From NCBI GenBank assembly GCA_963716095.1, contig CAVQSV010000018.1, positions 558,001 through 622,000 on the forward strand: DNA of 64,000 nt, given 5' to 3'. The notes under the pieces were generated by a model. The model ran no database searches. It saw nothing but the letters and a program-made list of their open reading frames with translations, and was not told the DNA's origin. Positions 17,656-28,900 of this stretch are shown here, one piece after another (the first letter of the stretch is position 1; the number at the start of each line of letters is the position of its first letter). Source of the stretch: Sva-07 sp963716095. Its GTDB lineage: Bacteria > Actinomycetota > Acidimicrobiia > Acidimicrobiales > Ilumatobacteraceae. Both the position numbers and the translations under genes were made by a program.

Positions 17656-20417
17656 ATGAAGTCACCACCGAGCCCTCCGACGGGCGCTGTCACGTTCGTG
17701 TTCACCGACATCGAAGGATCGACCGCGCTCTGGGATCAGACGCCCGACGCGATGACCGAATCGCTCGCCGAACACGACCGGCGCATCCGCTCGATCGTCG
17801 ACCGCCACGACGGCTACGTCTTCAGCACCGCGGGCGACAGCTTCGCAGCGGCATTCCAGACAGCTGCCGAGGCAGTCGACGCGGCGCTGGACGTGCAACT
17901 CGCACTCCAGGAACCCGCTGCGAGCCTCACGCTCAAGGTGCGAATCGGCGTGCACTCCGGCACGGCGACCATACGCAACGACGACTACTTCGGCTCCGCC
18001 GTCAACCGGGGCGCCCGACTGTCGGCGGCCGCGCACGGCGGTCAGCTCGTGTTGTCGCAGGCCACCGTCGATCTGCTGGCCGAGCGGCTGCCGCCGGACG
18101 TCAAACTCGTCGACCTCGGCACCCATCGCCTCCGCGGGCTGACCGAACCGGAGCGCATCCATCAGGTCTGCCACCCAGCGCTATCGCAGGAGTTCCCCCG
18201 ACTGCGAACCGTGGAGGGCCCCGACGACCACCTGCCGACACAACTGACAAGCTTCGTCGGGCGAACCCACGAGCTGCGCGAGGTGATCGGTCTCGTCGGC
18301 GAGCATCGTCTCGTGACGCTGTCCGGTGCCGGGGCGCGGGAAAGACGCGGCTGGCGATGCGCGTCGCCGAAGAACTCCTGGCCGACTTCCCCGACGGTCT
18401 CCGCGTCGCCGAACTGGGTGCCGTTCGCGACGCCGAGGTGCTCGTCGAGGAGATCGCGCAGCGCTTCGCCGTCACCGAGGAAGTCGGAACGCCGCTGGTT
18501 CGCTCGGTGGCCGAGTACATCGGCAGCCAGACGATGCTGCTCGTCCTCGACAACTGCGAGCAGATCATCACCGAGACCGCTGGACTCTGCCGGGACCTGC
18601 TCACGTCGTGCCCGAACCTCCGTGTGCTGGCCACCAGCAGGGAACGCCTCGGTGTCGCCGGCGAGGCGCTCTACCGGGTGCCCTCGCTGTCGCTGCCCGA
18701 CGAGAACGCCACCGTCGAAGAGGCGTACCGACACGACGCAGTTCGCCTGTTCGCCGAACGTTCCCAGCTGGCATCGTCCGACTTCGCGGTGACCGCGGAC
18801 AACGTGAGCGCGGTGGTGAGCATCTGCCGGCACCTCGACGGGATTCCCCTCGCCCTCGAACTCGCGGCGGCGCGGACCCGTTCGCTGTCGCCCGCCCAGA
18901 TTCTCGATCGGCTCAGCGAACGCTTCCGTCTGCTCACCGGTGCAGATCGAAACGCCGAAGGTCGCCAGCAGACCCTGCTCAGCACCATCGAGTGGAGCCA
19001 CGACCTGTTGGACCCCGACGAACAGCTGCTCTTCCGTCGGCTCGGCGTGTTCGCAGCGGACTTCGCTCTCTCCTCGGCGGAGCAGGTCTGCAGTGGCGAG
19101 GGGATCGACGAGTTCGACGTCACCGATCTACTCATGGCTCTCGTCGACAAGTCGATGGTCGCCACCGACCCGGCCCCCGATGGCACGACCAGGTACGTGC
19201 TGCTGGAAACGCTTCGCGAGTACGGCCGCCGTCAGCTCGACCAGGCCGGCGAGCGAGATCTGCTCCAGCGGCGCCACGCCGAGCACTACGCGGTCTTGGC
19301 AGCCGAGCTGCGGGGCCTCCAGCGCGCCGGCGACCTCGGTGGAGCGCTGGAGCGGCTCGACCAGGAAGAGGCGGACTTCCGAGCTTCGTTGCGGCACTCG
19401 CTCGGCGCCCAGGACCTGACCACCGCCGGCCGGTTGATCGGCGGGCTCGGCTACCTGTGGTACGCCGCCGGCCAGCACCGCGAAGGATTGGAGTGGTGCG
19501 AGAACCTGTTCGCGCTCGAACCGGAACTGTCCGATGAGGTCCTGGCAGATGCGCTGCACGGCTACGCGAGCTTGCTGAGCGTCACGGGCAAGCCCGATCG
19601 CGCCATCGAAGTGTTGGAGCGGCAAGTCGAGATCCGCCGTCGGTTGGGCGATCCCGAGCGTCTCGGAGCGGTCCTGAACAACCTGGGCGACATGTACGTG
19701 GATGTCGCCAGGTACGACGACGGCGAGCGCGTACTCGCAGAGGCGATCGTCGAGTTTCGCAATTGCCAGAGCTATGGGGTCAGTCTCACGTTGAGCACGC
19801 TCGCCAACGGACGTTTCAACCAGGGCCGGTTCGACGAGGCCGAACGCGACTACCGAGAGTCGCTCGCGGAGGCGCGACGTGCCGACCACGCACACTCGAT
19901 CGCGGTCGCGATGGGCGGGCTCGGGCGGAGCCTGATCGCATCGGGGCAGGCGGGCGCCGCCAGACCGATCCTGGTCGAGGCCCGCGAGCGATTCCAGGAG
20001 TTGACCGTCGCTCCCGGCATCGTCGACGCCGACATCTTCCTCGGCGTCGCCGAGCGCGACCTCGGGGATCCGCAGGCAGCGGCGCGACACCTGCTCGCGG
20101 CGCTGTCGCACACCGGCATCCACTGGTTCGACGATGCCGACTTCTGGACGTTGCACTTCACCGCGTCGATCATCACCGATCGCGCCACTGCTGCGGTGCT
20201 CCTCGGGGCGGTCATCGCTGCCTACGACAGCTCGGATGTCGGCCAGCCGGCGTTCGTGACCCACGACCTCGCCGTGCTGCGCAGCCGTCTCGAGATGGAA
20301 CTCGACCCGGACGAACTGGGCCGGCAGCTCCGTGCCGGCGGCCGTCGAACCCGACACGAGGCGTTCGACATCGGGCGCGCATCGCTGACGGAGTTCACCG
20401 CAGACCCGACGGACTGA
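17656..20417 (+). CDS. Class III nucleotide cyclase domain + STAND ATPase + TPR-like regulator (copy 2), frameshift in the P-loop
   Basis: Restored length about 920 aa. Cyclase part from ATG 17656: VTFVFTDIEGSTALWD (Asp18), STAGDSFAAAF, VRIGVHSGTA, FGSAVNRGARLSAAAHGGQ. The frame breaks at the Walker A loop: the run GGGG at 18331-18334 needs one more G to read SGAGGAGKTRLAMRV. The second frame then continues intact: LLVLDNCEQII, ATSRERLGV, GIPLALELAAARTRS, winged-helix region, then TPR-like helices (VLEVLERQVEIRRRLGDPERLGAVLNNLGDM). Paralogous to the 11548 gene. Same-strand VapBC lies just upstream. Confidence 0.85.
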
Positions 20418-20426
20418 AGACGTGAC

Positions 20427-20575
20427 TCATCGACGAGGCGTTGGCGGCGCTGCTGGCCCGCGACCGTGCAGCGAAGATCGACGCGGCCTACGCAAAGGCG
20501 TACTCCGATCATCCACTCGACGAGCCGGACGAGTGGGGCGACCTGGCGTCGTTCCGTCAGGCCGCCGGTCGATGA
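20427..20575 (+). pseudogene. MazE-type antitoxin remnant (N-terminus missing)
   Basis: Frame LIDEALAALLARDRAAKIDAAYAKAYSDHPLDEPDEWGDLASFRQAAGR ends at TGA 20573-20575. The 'A..AY..AY...P.DEPDEWGDL.SF' pattern is the C-terminal half of actinobacterial MazE-like antitoxins. An in-frame TGA sits directly before it, so the DNA-binding half is gone. It overlaps the toxin remnant's ATG in the typical ATGA arrangement. Confidence 0.6.
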
Positions 20576-20741
20576 CCGATCTGCCACGTCGCGGCGAACT
20601 CGGGCGGCTCGCACCGCCGTCAACCTCGACTCGGTCGAGTCGGTCTCGGTCGGCCTCCTCGTCGAGCGGCTCGGCCGGCTCAGCGACGCACGCATGCGGG
20701 ACATCTGCGCTGCACTCGAGGTGGCCACCGACTGCCGATGA
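20572..20741 (+). pseudogene. MazF-type toxin remnant (internal deletion)
   Basis: Starts MTDLPRRGEL, like MazF N-termini (RRGEVW..), but after 15 codons jumps, in another frame, to TAVNLDSVESVSVGLLVERLGRLSDARMRDICAALEVATDC, a typical MazF C-terminus ('NLD.v.tv....l...iGrLs...m..vc.AL..a.gc'). The central 60-80 residues of the toxin, including most of the active fold, are absent. This is a real deletion rather than a one-base error, so the module is dead. Confidence 0.65.
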
Positions 20742-20816
20742 CCCCGGGCCCACCCCGACGACGGGCGTAGCCCATCGTGTCCGACCGATGCATCATCGCT
20801 GACGGACCGTCGGGGC

Positions 20817-22379
20817 TCAGGAGCGCAGCAGCTTGCCGGTCGCGTTCCGGGGGAGTTCGTCGACGAAGTTCACGTCGCGGGGAACCTTGTGGCGGGCAAG
20901 GCGGGTGGCGACGAACGATCGGATCCCGTCAGCGTCGACCGACCCGGCCGGCCCGCACACCACGACGGCCGCCAGCCGTTGGCCGAACTCGTCGTCGGCA
21001 ACGCCGACCACCATGACGTCGACCACATCGGGGTGCGACAGCAGGATCTCCTCGACCTCGAGGGGAAAGACGTTCTCGCCGCCGCTGACGATCATGTCGT
21101 CGGCGCGTCCAGTCACGAACAGCCGACCCTCGTCGTCGAGGAACCCCACGTCGCCCGACGACATCAGCCCGCGGATCCGATCCTTCGTGCCACCACCGGT
21201 GTACTCGGTGAACTGGCTGTCGCTGCCCACCACGATCAGCCCGATCTCCCCCGCCGACAGGCGGTCGCCACGATCGTCGACGACCTCCACCACGGTGCCG
21301 GGGATCACGCGGCCCGCGGTTCCGGGTGCGGCGCGCAGATCCTCCGGGGTCGCGAGCGTCGCCTGGCCGACCTCGGTCGAGCCGTAGAGGTTGTACAGGT
21401 TGTCGCCGAACCGATCCATCCACGCCGTCGCCACCGCAGCCGGCAGGGCCGAGCCGCTGCAGGCGACGATCCGCAGCGACGACAGATCGCGATCGTTCGT
21501 GTCGTCGGCGAGGATCCGCTGCAGCATCACCGGCACGACCGCGAGCACCTGCGCTCGCTCGGCCTCGACCGCGTCGAGCGTGTCGCCCACGTCGAATCGG
21601 CGAACCAGCACCGCAGTCGACGCCGTCGCTGCCGCGATCGTCAGCTGAGCGAGCCCCCACGCATGGAACAGCGGCGTGGGAATCACGGCAACGTCGCCGG
21701 CCCGATACGGAATCCGTTCCAGGACCCCGAGCGCCGACGACAGCCCGGCGGGCCGTCCCGCACGGCGCGCACCCTTCGGCGTGCCCGTCGTCCCCGACGT
21801 CAACAGGACCGGAGCGATCGGGAGGCTCGGCGCGAGCGGTCGCGACGATCCCATTGCACGGACGTCGTCGATCGACCGGTGAGATCCCGATGTCGAACCG
21901 GGGTCGACATCGGCCGCCACCACGTGACCGTCGAAACCCGACGCCTCGACCACCGACACCAGGTCGCTGTCGACCACCACCGCACCGACACCCTCGCGAT
22001 GCAGCACCTCACCCAACTGCGGGGCGGCGAAGCCGGTGTTCAGGTACACGCACGTGAGGCCGGCCTTCGCTGCGGCAATCGTGACGTCGACGAAATCGCG
22101 ATGGTTCGCGCACAACACGCCGAGATGGTCGCCCCCGGCCAGGCCGAGCGAGCGCAATCCCTGACCCAGCGCCGTCGAGCTCCGGTCGAGCTCGCCGAAC
22201 GACACCGTGCCTCGATGATCGATGATCGCCGGGCGCCCGCGATGCCGCACCGCCGCAGCCGTGTAGAGCGCCGCGAGGCTCGGCCCCCATCGGGTCAACG
22301 CAGCGGTGGTCGCCGCCATCTGCCGCGGGTCGAGCCAGCCGAGCCGGCGGGCGAGTCGCACGCTGTCAGTCACCGCCAC
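20817..22379 (-). CDS. Acyl-CoA synthetase / AMP-dependent ligase
   Basis: 520-aa ANL-superfamily enzyme that activates a carboxylic acid to acyl-AMP then acyl-CoA. Motifs: P-loop LLTSGTTGTPKGARR (about residue 195), YNLYGSTEVGQATL, SSGDVGFLDDEGRLFVTGRADDMIVSGGENVFPLEVEE, and the C-terminal catalytic Lys in RNATGKLLRS. The full length and all motifs are intact. Acyl specificity is unknown; FadD-type in shape. A thioesterase-family gene lies upstream on the same strand 171 bases away. Confidence 0.9.
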   Translation of the reverse strand: MAVTDSVRLARRLGWLDPRQMAATTAALTRWGPSLAALYTAAAVRHRGRPAIIDHRGTVSFGELDRSSTALGQGLRSLGLAGGDHLGVLCANHRDFVDVTIAAAKAGLTCVYLNTGFAAPQLGEVLHREGVGAVVVDSDLVSVVEASGFDGHVVAADVDPGSTSGSHRSIDDVRAMGSSRPLAPSLPIAPVLLTSGTTGTPKGARRAGRPAGLSSALGVLERIPYRAGDVAVIPTPLFHAWGLAQLTIAAATASTAVLVRRFDVGDTLDAVEAERAQVLAVVPVMLQRILADDTNDRDLSSLRIVACSGSALPAAVATAWMDRFGDNLYNLYGSTEVGQATLATPEDLRAAPGTAGRVIPGTVVEVVDDRGDRLSAGEIGLIVVGSDSQFTEYTGGGTKDRIRGLMSSGDVGFLDDEGRLFVTGRADDMIVSGGENVFPLEVEEILLSHPDVVDVMVVGVADDEFGQRLAAVVVCGPAGSVDADGIRSFVATRLARHKVPRDVNFVDELPRNATGKLLRS

Positions 22380-22550
22380 GACACCAGACTCACCGGTGCG
22401 GGCACCGTTCCACGAACTCGGCGGGCGGAGCGATGTGATCGACGATGGCTCGACCGGCGCCGGCGGACCGCTCGCCGCGTACCGCTTCGAGGGCGAGCCC
22501 GAGCTGACCCCGCCAACCTCACCGGCGCCTGACCGCTCAGCCCCTCGCCG

Positions 22551-23399
22551 CTACTGCGCGTCGGTGAGGGGCGTCGCGTCGGGCGGGATGCGGAGCGCGG
22601 TCATCTGGGTCGACTGCATCACGAGACGATCGTCGCTGTCCCACGCCTCGCAGATCTCGTCGGCGTAGCCGTCGTGGATCACCTGCACACGGAACCGCAG
22701 CCGCAACGGACCCGGCGCCGGCACCGCACGGTTGTAGACCGTGATCGCCAGCGTCGGCACCCACCCGGTCTGCACCACGCCGAACGTCGCCGGCGGCATC
22801 ACGTCCGACGCGTAGAGCAGCCCAACAGAGTCGAATGCGTCGTCGACTTCGTCACGCAGGTACGCCCGGAACTCGCCACCGGGCGAGGCGGCCGGCCCGT
22901 TCTCCGTCATCCGGAAACCAGCGGTCGGATCGAACTGCAACGTGTTGCCGCGCTGGCCGGCCATCGGTGACGGCTCCAACTCGTCGAGGGCCGGGAACGG
23001 GCAGGGAGCGATCTCGCCCCAGAAGGGTGCGGTCCCCTCCTGCAGGGTTCCGAGCGTGAACTGGGCGCGCACGCCGACGGCCCCGTCGACGCCGATCGTC
23101 GCGTTGACCTGGCTGGCGGTCTTGCCGACCCGGTCGATCTCGGTGACGATCTGCGCCGGACCGATGTCGGGTGACGACAGGAACTGCGCCGACGCGGCGA
23201 TCACGTGCTCGTGCGTCGAGCCGGCCTCCCGGGCAGCGTCGAGCGCGGCACGACCGAGACAGGCGAGCATGTAGCCACCGTTCGGCTTGGTTCCCGCAAT
23301 CGCGTACTCGTTGACGAGCTCGACGTCGTAGTGACTGCGCCCGGCATCGTCGTGGCCGCGCGGGACGATCGAAGTCGCCGCTTTGAAGGTGGTGGGCAT
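22551..23399 (-). CDS. Acyl-CoA thioesterase family protein (double hot-dog, TesB/4HBT_3-like)
   Basis: 282 aa from ATG 23399 (MPTTFKAATSIVPRG). The N-terminal half has NEYAIAGTKPNGGYMLACLGRAALDAA followed by a hot-dog-fold pattern (FLSSPDIGPAQIVTEIDRVGKTASQVNATI). The second hot-dog carries GVVQTGWVPTLAITVYNRAVPAPGPLRLRFRVQVIHDGYADEICEAWDSDDRLV with the strongly conserved D..LV end. It resembles PF13622 thioesterases. Likely works with the adjacent acyl-CoA synthetase in fatty-acid or xenobiotic degradation. Confidence 0.85.
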   Translation of the reverse strand: MPTTFKAATSIVPRGHDDAGRSHYDVELVNEYAIAGTKPNGGYMLACLGRAALDAAREAGSTHEHVIAASAQFLSSPDIGPAQIVTEIDRVGKTASQVNATIGVDGAVGVRAQFTLGTLQEGTAPFWGEIAPCPFPALDELEPSPMAGQRGNTLQFDPTAGFRMTENGPAASPGGEFRAYLRDEVDDAFDSVGLLYASDVMPPATFGVVQTGWVPTLAITVYNRAVPAPGPLRLRFRVQVIHDGYADEICEAWDSDDRLVMQSTQMTALRIPPDATPLTDAQ

Positions 23400-23519
23400 C
23401 GGAATCCTTGGAGGGTGGGGGGTACGGATCGTGCGCCGCTGCACGACCAGCGCACGAGGGTAGCGACGACACGTGGCGCCGGGTCAGATCGAACGACCGG
23501 GTCCCATAGGGTCGTCGAT

Positions 23520-24495
23520 ATGCGGATCATCGTCGTCGGTGCCGGAGCGGTGGGCGGGGTCGTCGCCGCCAACCTCGCAATTGCGGGCACGCCGGTGGTC
23601 GCTGTGGCCCGAGGCGAGCACGGGCGGGTGATGCGCGAGTCGGGGCTGCGCTACGAGTCGCCCGGCGGCACCAGGACCGTCGAGCTGCCGGTTGCCGCGT
23701 CGATCGGCGAGATCGACGTCGGTGACGACGACGTCTTCGTGCTCGGCGTGAAGAGCCAGGACACCGCCGGCGTGCTCGACGACCTCCGAGCCGCCGGGGT
23801 CACCGAGCAGCCGATCGTGTGCCTGCAGAACGGCGTCGAGAACGAGCGTCAGACGCTGCGCCTGTTCCCCAACGTGTACGGCATCTGCGTGATGCTCCCC
23901 GCCGACCACCTCGCCCCCGGCGTCGTGCGGGTCTGGACCGCACCGAGCTCCGGGCTCCTCGACATCGGCCGCTACCCACACGGCGTCGACGACGTGGCGG
24001 TGCAGCTCGCGGCCACGCTCGAAGCGGCCACGTTCGGCTCGATCCCCCGTGACGACATCATGAGCTGGAAGTACCGCAAGCTGCTGATGAACCTCGGCAA
24101 CGCCGTGGAGGCGGTGTGCGGCCGCTCCGGCTTCGGCGGACGTCTCGGCGAGATGGTGCGGTCCGAGGGCGAGGCGGTGCTCGCAGCCGCTGGGATCACG
24201 GTGGTCAGCGCCGAGGACGACCTGGCCCGCCGCGGCGACGCATTGACAGATCCAGCCGGTCGGCGACGACCAGCACCGGTCCGGAGGATCGTCGTGGCAG
24301 AGCCTGCAGCGCGGCACCGGCACGATCGAAACCGACTACCTCACCGGCGAGATCGTGCTGCTCGGCCGCCTCCACGGCGTCCCGACTCCAGCCAACAGCG
24401 CACTCCAAACTCTCGCCGCCGAGATGGCCCGCACCGGCGAAGCACCGGCCTCCCGCAACGTCGACGACGTGCTCGCGTCCATCGACGGCAGCTGA
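23520..24495 (+). CDS. Ketopantoate reductase-like (ApbA/PanE) dehydrogenase, one frameshift
   Basis: Restored length 324 aa. N-terminal Rossmann fold MRIIVVGAGAVGGVVAANLA binds NADP(H). GVKSQDT and VCLQNGVENE are the family's second and third blocks. The C-terminal helical domain starts DIMSWKYRKLLMNLGNAVEAVCG, with Lys as the expected catalytic residue. Near 24249 one extra base (TTGACAGATCCAG) breaks the frame; the next frame continues IQPVGDDQHRSGGSSWQSLQ (typical ApbA end with GSSWQS) to the stop at 24493. Whether it is biosynthetic PanE or a paralogue cannot be told. Confidence 0.85.
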
Positions 24496-24585
24496 ACCCC
24501 GCGCCCGACGCGAGCTCGCCATCGCCGTCGGTGAGCTCGACCGGCGTCGCTCGCAGCTGGACGCCGGCCAACGGCAGCGAGACGA

Positions 24586-25428
24586 TCAGGTCGAGTCGCC
24601 GTAGGCGAACGTCACCACGATGTTGCCGTTGCCATCACGCAGGAACACGGTGTCGCCGCTGTTGTTCCACACCGCACTGCCCGACACACACCAGTACCGC
24701 TCGGTGCCGGTGTCGTCGCCGCAGCCGGTGAACAACGTGACCGATTCGCCCGGGTCGAGCTCGAGATCGGAGAACGTGTAGCGATGCGACGCCGACTCGT
24801 CGGCCACCTCCCAGCCGTCGAGATCGACGGCCTCGTCGCCGTTGTTCGTGAACCGAACCCACTCGCCGTTCGGGTTCTCACCGTCGTCGCCCGGCGCATC
24901 GGCGTTCACCTCGACGGTGATCTCCACGCCGTCGAGGTCGCTGTCGCCACACGCATCCGCCGCCCACAGCCCCCGACGATCGGCCTGCGCCTCCTGCTGC
25001 AACCGGGCGTAGGTGTCGGCTCGGGCGTCGTCGGGTGGGTAACGCCGGGCGATCGCAAACCCGCCGGCAACCAGCTCGGCCCCCACGTCGACACCATCGA
25101 CCGTCTCGACGTAGCGCAGGGCGCGGTCGAACTGATCGACGTCGGAGCGATCGGCGACCAGCACCAGCTCGTTGCCGTCGACCAGTCGTTCGAGCTCGTC
25201 GGTCGCCTCGTCGCTGAAGCACTCCCCCAACTCCGGCGTGTTGATCCCGATCACCCGCACCTGCAGCTCCCCGGGCGGGCCGGTCACGTACAACGTGTCG
25301 CCGTCGACCACCTCCGTGGCGCGCCACGAGTCGTCGCCCGGCCCAGCAGTTTCCCCACCGTCGCCGTCAGAACCGCCGGACGTGCATCCCCACGCCATCG
25401 CGACCAGCAACGGCGAGCGCAGCACCAC
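24586..25428 (-). CDS. Secreted thermonuclease-like (SNase) + lamin-tail domain protein
   Basis: 280 aa from GTG 25428, which gives a short hydrophobic leader LRSPLLVAMAWGC with a weak lipobox, then a Gly/Asp linker. An SNase domain follows: RATEVVDGDTLYVTGPPGELQVRVIGINTPELGECF, DRALRYVETVDGVDVGAELVAGGFAI. A lamin-tail (LTD) beta-sandwich comes last: NGEWVRFTNNGDEAVDLDGWEVADESASHRYTF, GESVTLFTGCGDDTG, AVWNNSGDTVFLRDGNG. Likely a cell-surface nuclease. The open frame extends 56 codons upstream, but that part is Arg-rich and unlike a signal peptide. Confidence 0.8.
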   Translation of the reverse strand: MVLRSPLLVAMAWGCTSGGSDGDGGETAGPGDDSWRATEVVDGDTLYVTGPPGELQVRVIGINTPELGECFSDEATDELERLVDGNELVLVADRSDVDQFDRALRYVETVDGVDVGAELVAGGFAIARRYPPDDARADTYARLQQEAQADRRGLWAADACGDSDLDGVEITVEVNADAPGDDGENPNGEWVRFTNNGDEAVDLDGWEVADESASHRYTFSDLELDPGESVTLFTGCGDDTGTERYWCVSGSAVWNNSGDTVFLRDGNGNIVVTFAYGDST

Positions 25429-25559
25429 GTCCGACCGACCGTCGCGGCCCGCTCCCGCTGATCCACCCGCTCGCCGACATCGCCGACACCTTCCCACCGC
25501 CCGACGCTCAGCAACAAGACATGCGAGCCACGGCACGTCCTTGGCGCGAGACTGATCCG

Positions 25560-25931
25560 ATGGCATTCGGACAAGCATCGGGTCCGCCCGCATCACACAG
25601 CCAGATGCGGGAGCTGACCGAGTTGCTCGAAGCCGCCGGACACACCGACTTCCGCGACGCCCGCGGGCCGATGGGCTTCACGCAGCGCCAGGCCGCCGGC
25701 AAGTTCACCCGCGACGAAGCCGACGAGTTCATCGCCGCGCTTCAGGAAGCCGCCGAGACCGCCGACACCGGAGCCGATGCGCCCGAGGCACCCCCGGAAC
25801 CGCCGTCAGCCCCGGCTCCACGCCCGAAGGCCGCCCAACGCAAACCGGCGGAAGCGCAACTCGGCAAGTTCTCCGACCAACAACTCGCGGCCGAACTCCA
25901 GCGCCGCGGCTGGGTGGTCATGGAACCCTGA
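25560..25931 (+). CDS. Small conserved hypothetical protein (GFTQRQAAGKFTRDEADEFI type)
   Basis: 123 aa from ATG 25560. The N-terminal half (HSQMRELTELLEAAGHTDFRDARG, then GFTQRQAAGKFTRDEADEFIAALQ) resembles a small actinobacterial family of unknown function with a helical, possibly nucleic-acid-associated fold. A Pro/Ala linker (APEAPPEPPSAPAPRPKAAQ) leads to a short C-terminal helix LGKFSDQQLAAELQRRGW of a type often seen as a C-terminal tag. Convergent with the nuclease-helicase gene, 18 bases apart. Confidence 0.65.
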   Translation: MAFGQASGPPASHSQMRELTELLEAAGHTDFRDARGPMGFTQRQAAGKFTRDEADEFIAALQEAAETADTGADAPEAPPEPPSAPAPRPKAAQRKPAEAQLGKFSDQQLAAELQRRGWVVMEP

Positions 25932-25949
25932 GGTCCCCGAGTCCGGACC

Positions 25950-28900
25950 TCAGCGAGACCGCTCGACGAACGAGCACAGCGCGGAGATCAGCGACATCTC
26001 CTCGACGTCGCGGGCCCGTGTGTCGAGCAGTTCGTCGGTGCACACCAGGTAGGCCAGACATCGCGCCCGGCTGATCGCCACGTTCAGCCGGTTCTTCGAG
26101 AACAGGAAGTCGGCGGTGCGTGGCATGTGCTCGGCCGACGACGTCGCCATCGAGAACAACACGACGGCCGCCTCGCGACCCTGGAACTTGTCGACCGTGC
26201 CGACCTCGACACTCCGCGTCGCCGGATCGACCCGCAACGCCTCGGTGATGCACCGGCGCTGGTCGTTGTACGGCGCGACCACCATGAAGTCGTGCATCGT
26301 CAGCGGGCGAGTGACACCGTGCTGATCGGTCCACGGCTGCCCGAGCAGCTCGCGCACCTTGGCGGCCACGATCGCAGCCTCCTCGGGCGACTCGGTCGAG
26401 CGGCCCTTGTGGTCGGCACGAAGCCAGCGCAGGCCGGTCGAGCCCGCCACCGACTGGCCGGCACAGCTCGGATGGCTGCGCAGCTTGCCGCCGTACATCA
26501 CGTCGGAGATGAACTCGCACACGTCGGGATGCATCCGCCACGTGGTCTCCAACAGCACACCACGGTCGGCCGGCACCGTGATGTCGCCGTCGAGCAGATG
26601 CTCCAGCGCACTCGCACCGGCACCACCCGGGTGGCTCGCCTGCGACACCTGCGGCAACTGCTGCGGATCGCCGAGCAGGATCACGTTGGTCGCCGAGATC
26701 GTCGCCGCCAACGTGTCGGCAAGACCGAGCTGGCCCGCCTCGTCGACGACCAGCACGTCGACCGAGATCTCGCGCATCGGCTTGCTCGCGAACAGCCACG
26801 TCGTTCCGGCGACCACGTTGAAGCCCGGAACGCGCCACGCTGGCGTTGTCGTCGACGTAGCGGATTCCGCGAACCGACCCCTCCTTCGCCTTGCGAACCG
26901 CCCGCAACTTGCCCGAGTCGCCCTCCTCCTTGAATCGATCGACCACGGCCTGCATCAGGTTGTCGATCGCAGCGTGGCTCATCGCCGTGATCCCGACCCG
27001 CAGGCCGGCGGTGACGAGTGTGTGGATCACCTTCGCACCGGTGTAGGTCTTCCCGGTTCCCGGCGGACCCTGGATCGGCACGTAGCTCCGGTCGAGCCCG
27101 GTCGACCACGCACAGATCGCGGGCACGTCGCCGACGAACTCGCCGCCGGCAGGGCCACTCCCCGGCAGGAACGCAGGGGCGTCGCGGCGCAGCATCGCGT
27201 GCGCGACCTTGTCGCCGCGGCCGGCCAGCATGTCGTCGGCCAGTTCCTCGAGCGCCTTCAGCTTCGCGCCCTCCTGGAACCACACGTAGTGCACCAGCGA
27301 CGACGGATGCACACCAGCCGCCTCGGCGTCGCCGTCCCACGTGACCCACAACTCACCGGCGGCGGCGTCGATCTGCTCGAGCTTGAAGAACAGCCACTCC
27401 TGCTCGTTGAGCGCGACGATCAGCTTCGAGCCCTTCCGGATGTCGACGTCGATCGGCTGCGGCGGGAACGTGAAACGTGCCCACGGCCACTTCAACGGCT
27501 TGCCCGTCTTCGCACTGATCTGCGGCTCCAGGCCCCGGAACGTCAGCCGGGTGATCGCCGACAGCGACTCGAACTGATCGGCTTCCGGTGCGATCGACAG
27601 GCGATACGCGTCGGCGCTGACCACCTGACGCTCACGGCGCCAGTAGCCGAGCAGGTCACCCATCAGGTGCTCGTCGGTGCCGAGACCGAAGGCGTGCAAC
27701 GCCTCGATGCGCTCGTCGAGATCGGCGTCGGGCTCTTCGCGCCCGAGCACCGGCGACCGCCACTCGACGTCGTCCGGACGTTGCGTCACCAGCCAGTCGC
27801 GCAAGGCCCGGGTGGCGCGCACGTCGTCCTCGTTGTAGGCGGCGATCATGGCGAGGCTGGCGTCGTCGCGCGAGCCCATCCACCGCTCGTACTCGACGAC
27901 CGCGCCGGCGCCCTTGTCGATCTCGTGGCCTCGCTCGTAGCCGGTGAGACGCTCGATGTGCTTGAGGCCGTAGCCCTCGACACCGACCTGCATCGCGCCC
28001 TTGACGATCGGCAGGAGGTCGACGAACTGGCCGGTGCTGATCAGCTGTTCGAGCGCGAGCTCGGCGACCGCGTGCTCGCGCACCAGCCGTTCGAGCGACG
28101 ACCGCTCGGTGTGGTTGTAGTGGTACACGTGCATGTCGGGGAACTCGACCCGGCGGGCGGCGAGGTGATCGATCAGCGCCTTGGTGGCGTCTGCCTCCTC
28201 GGCCTTGTCGTGGGCCCAGAACGCCTTGAACTCCCACTCGCCGGCCGACGAACGCTCGATCAGGCCGAACAGGAAGAACAGCTCGGCGTCGGCGTGCCAG
28301 AACGGGTGCCCCTCGAAGTCGAGGAACACGTCGCCGTCGTCGGGTGCCGGCAGCGCGGCGAACCCGATCGGGTCGGGCGTGTCGCGATCGTCACCGGCGG
28401 GTTCGGCACCGGACAGCGGATCGAGCAGCTCGAACGGGGGCTTGTCGTCGGGTGCGTTGCGGGCCTCGACCTGCAGGCGGGCCTGGCGCACGAACGTGTC
28501 GAGGCGAGCCTCGTCGAGGTCGCCGACCGGCCCGTCGACGGCGGCCAACCCGGCGATCGTCGTCACGCCGTTTCGCTGCAGCGCGAGGCGGTCGACGGTG
28601 CGGACACCCGCAACGTGCACGAGCGAGTCGGCCTCACGCCACTGGGCGTCGCACACCAACTCGAACTCGCAGAACTGGCAGTGATCGCAGGGCTTGGGCC
28701 GGGTGTCGGCCACCGCTTCGTCGGCGAGCAGCGTGGCGAGCTGGCTGCGCATGCGGCGCCAGTACGGGAGCACGTCGGCGACCCGCACCTGCTCGGACAG
28801 CCCCGACCCCAGCTCGATCGACACGAACTCGGGCAGCACGCCGGTGCTCGCCTCGATCGCCTCGGCGTAGAAGCACAGCTGCAGGACGTGGCCGGGCTTG

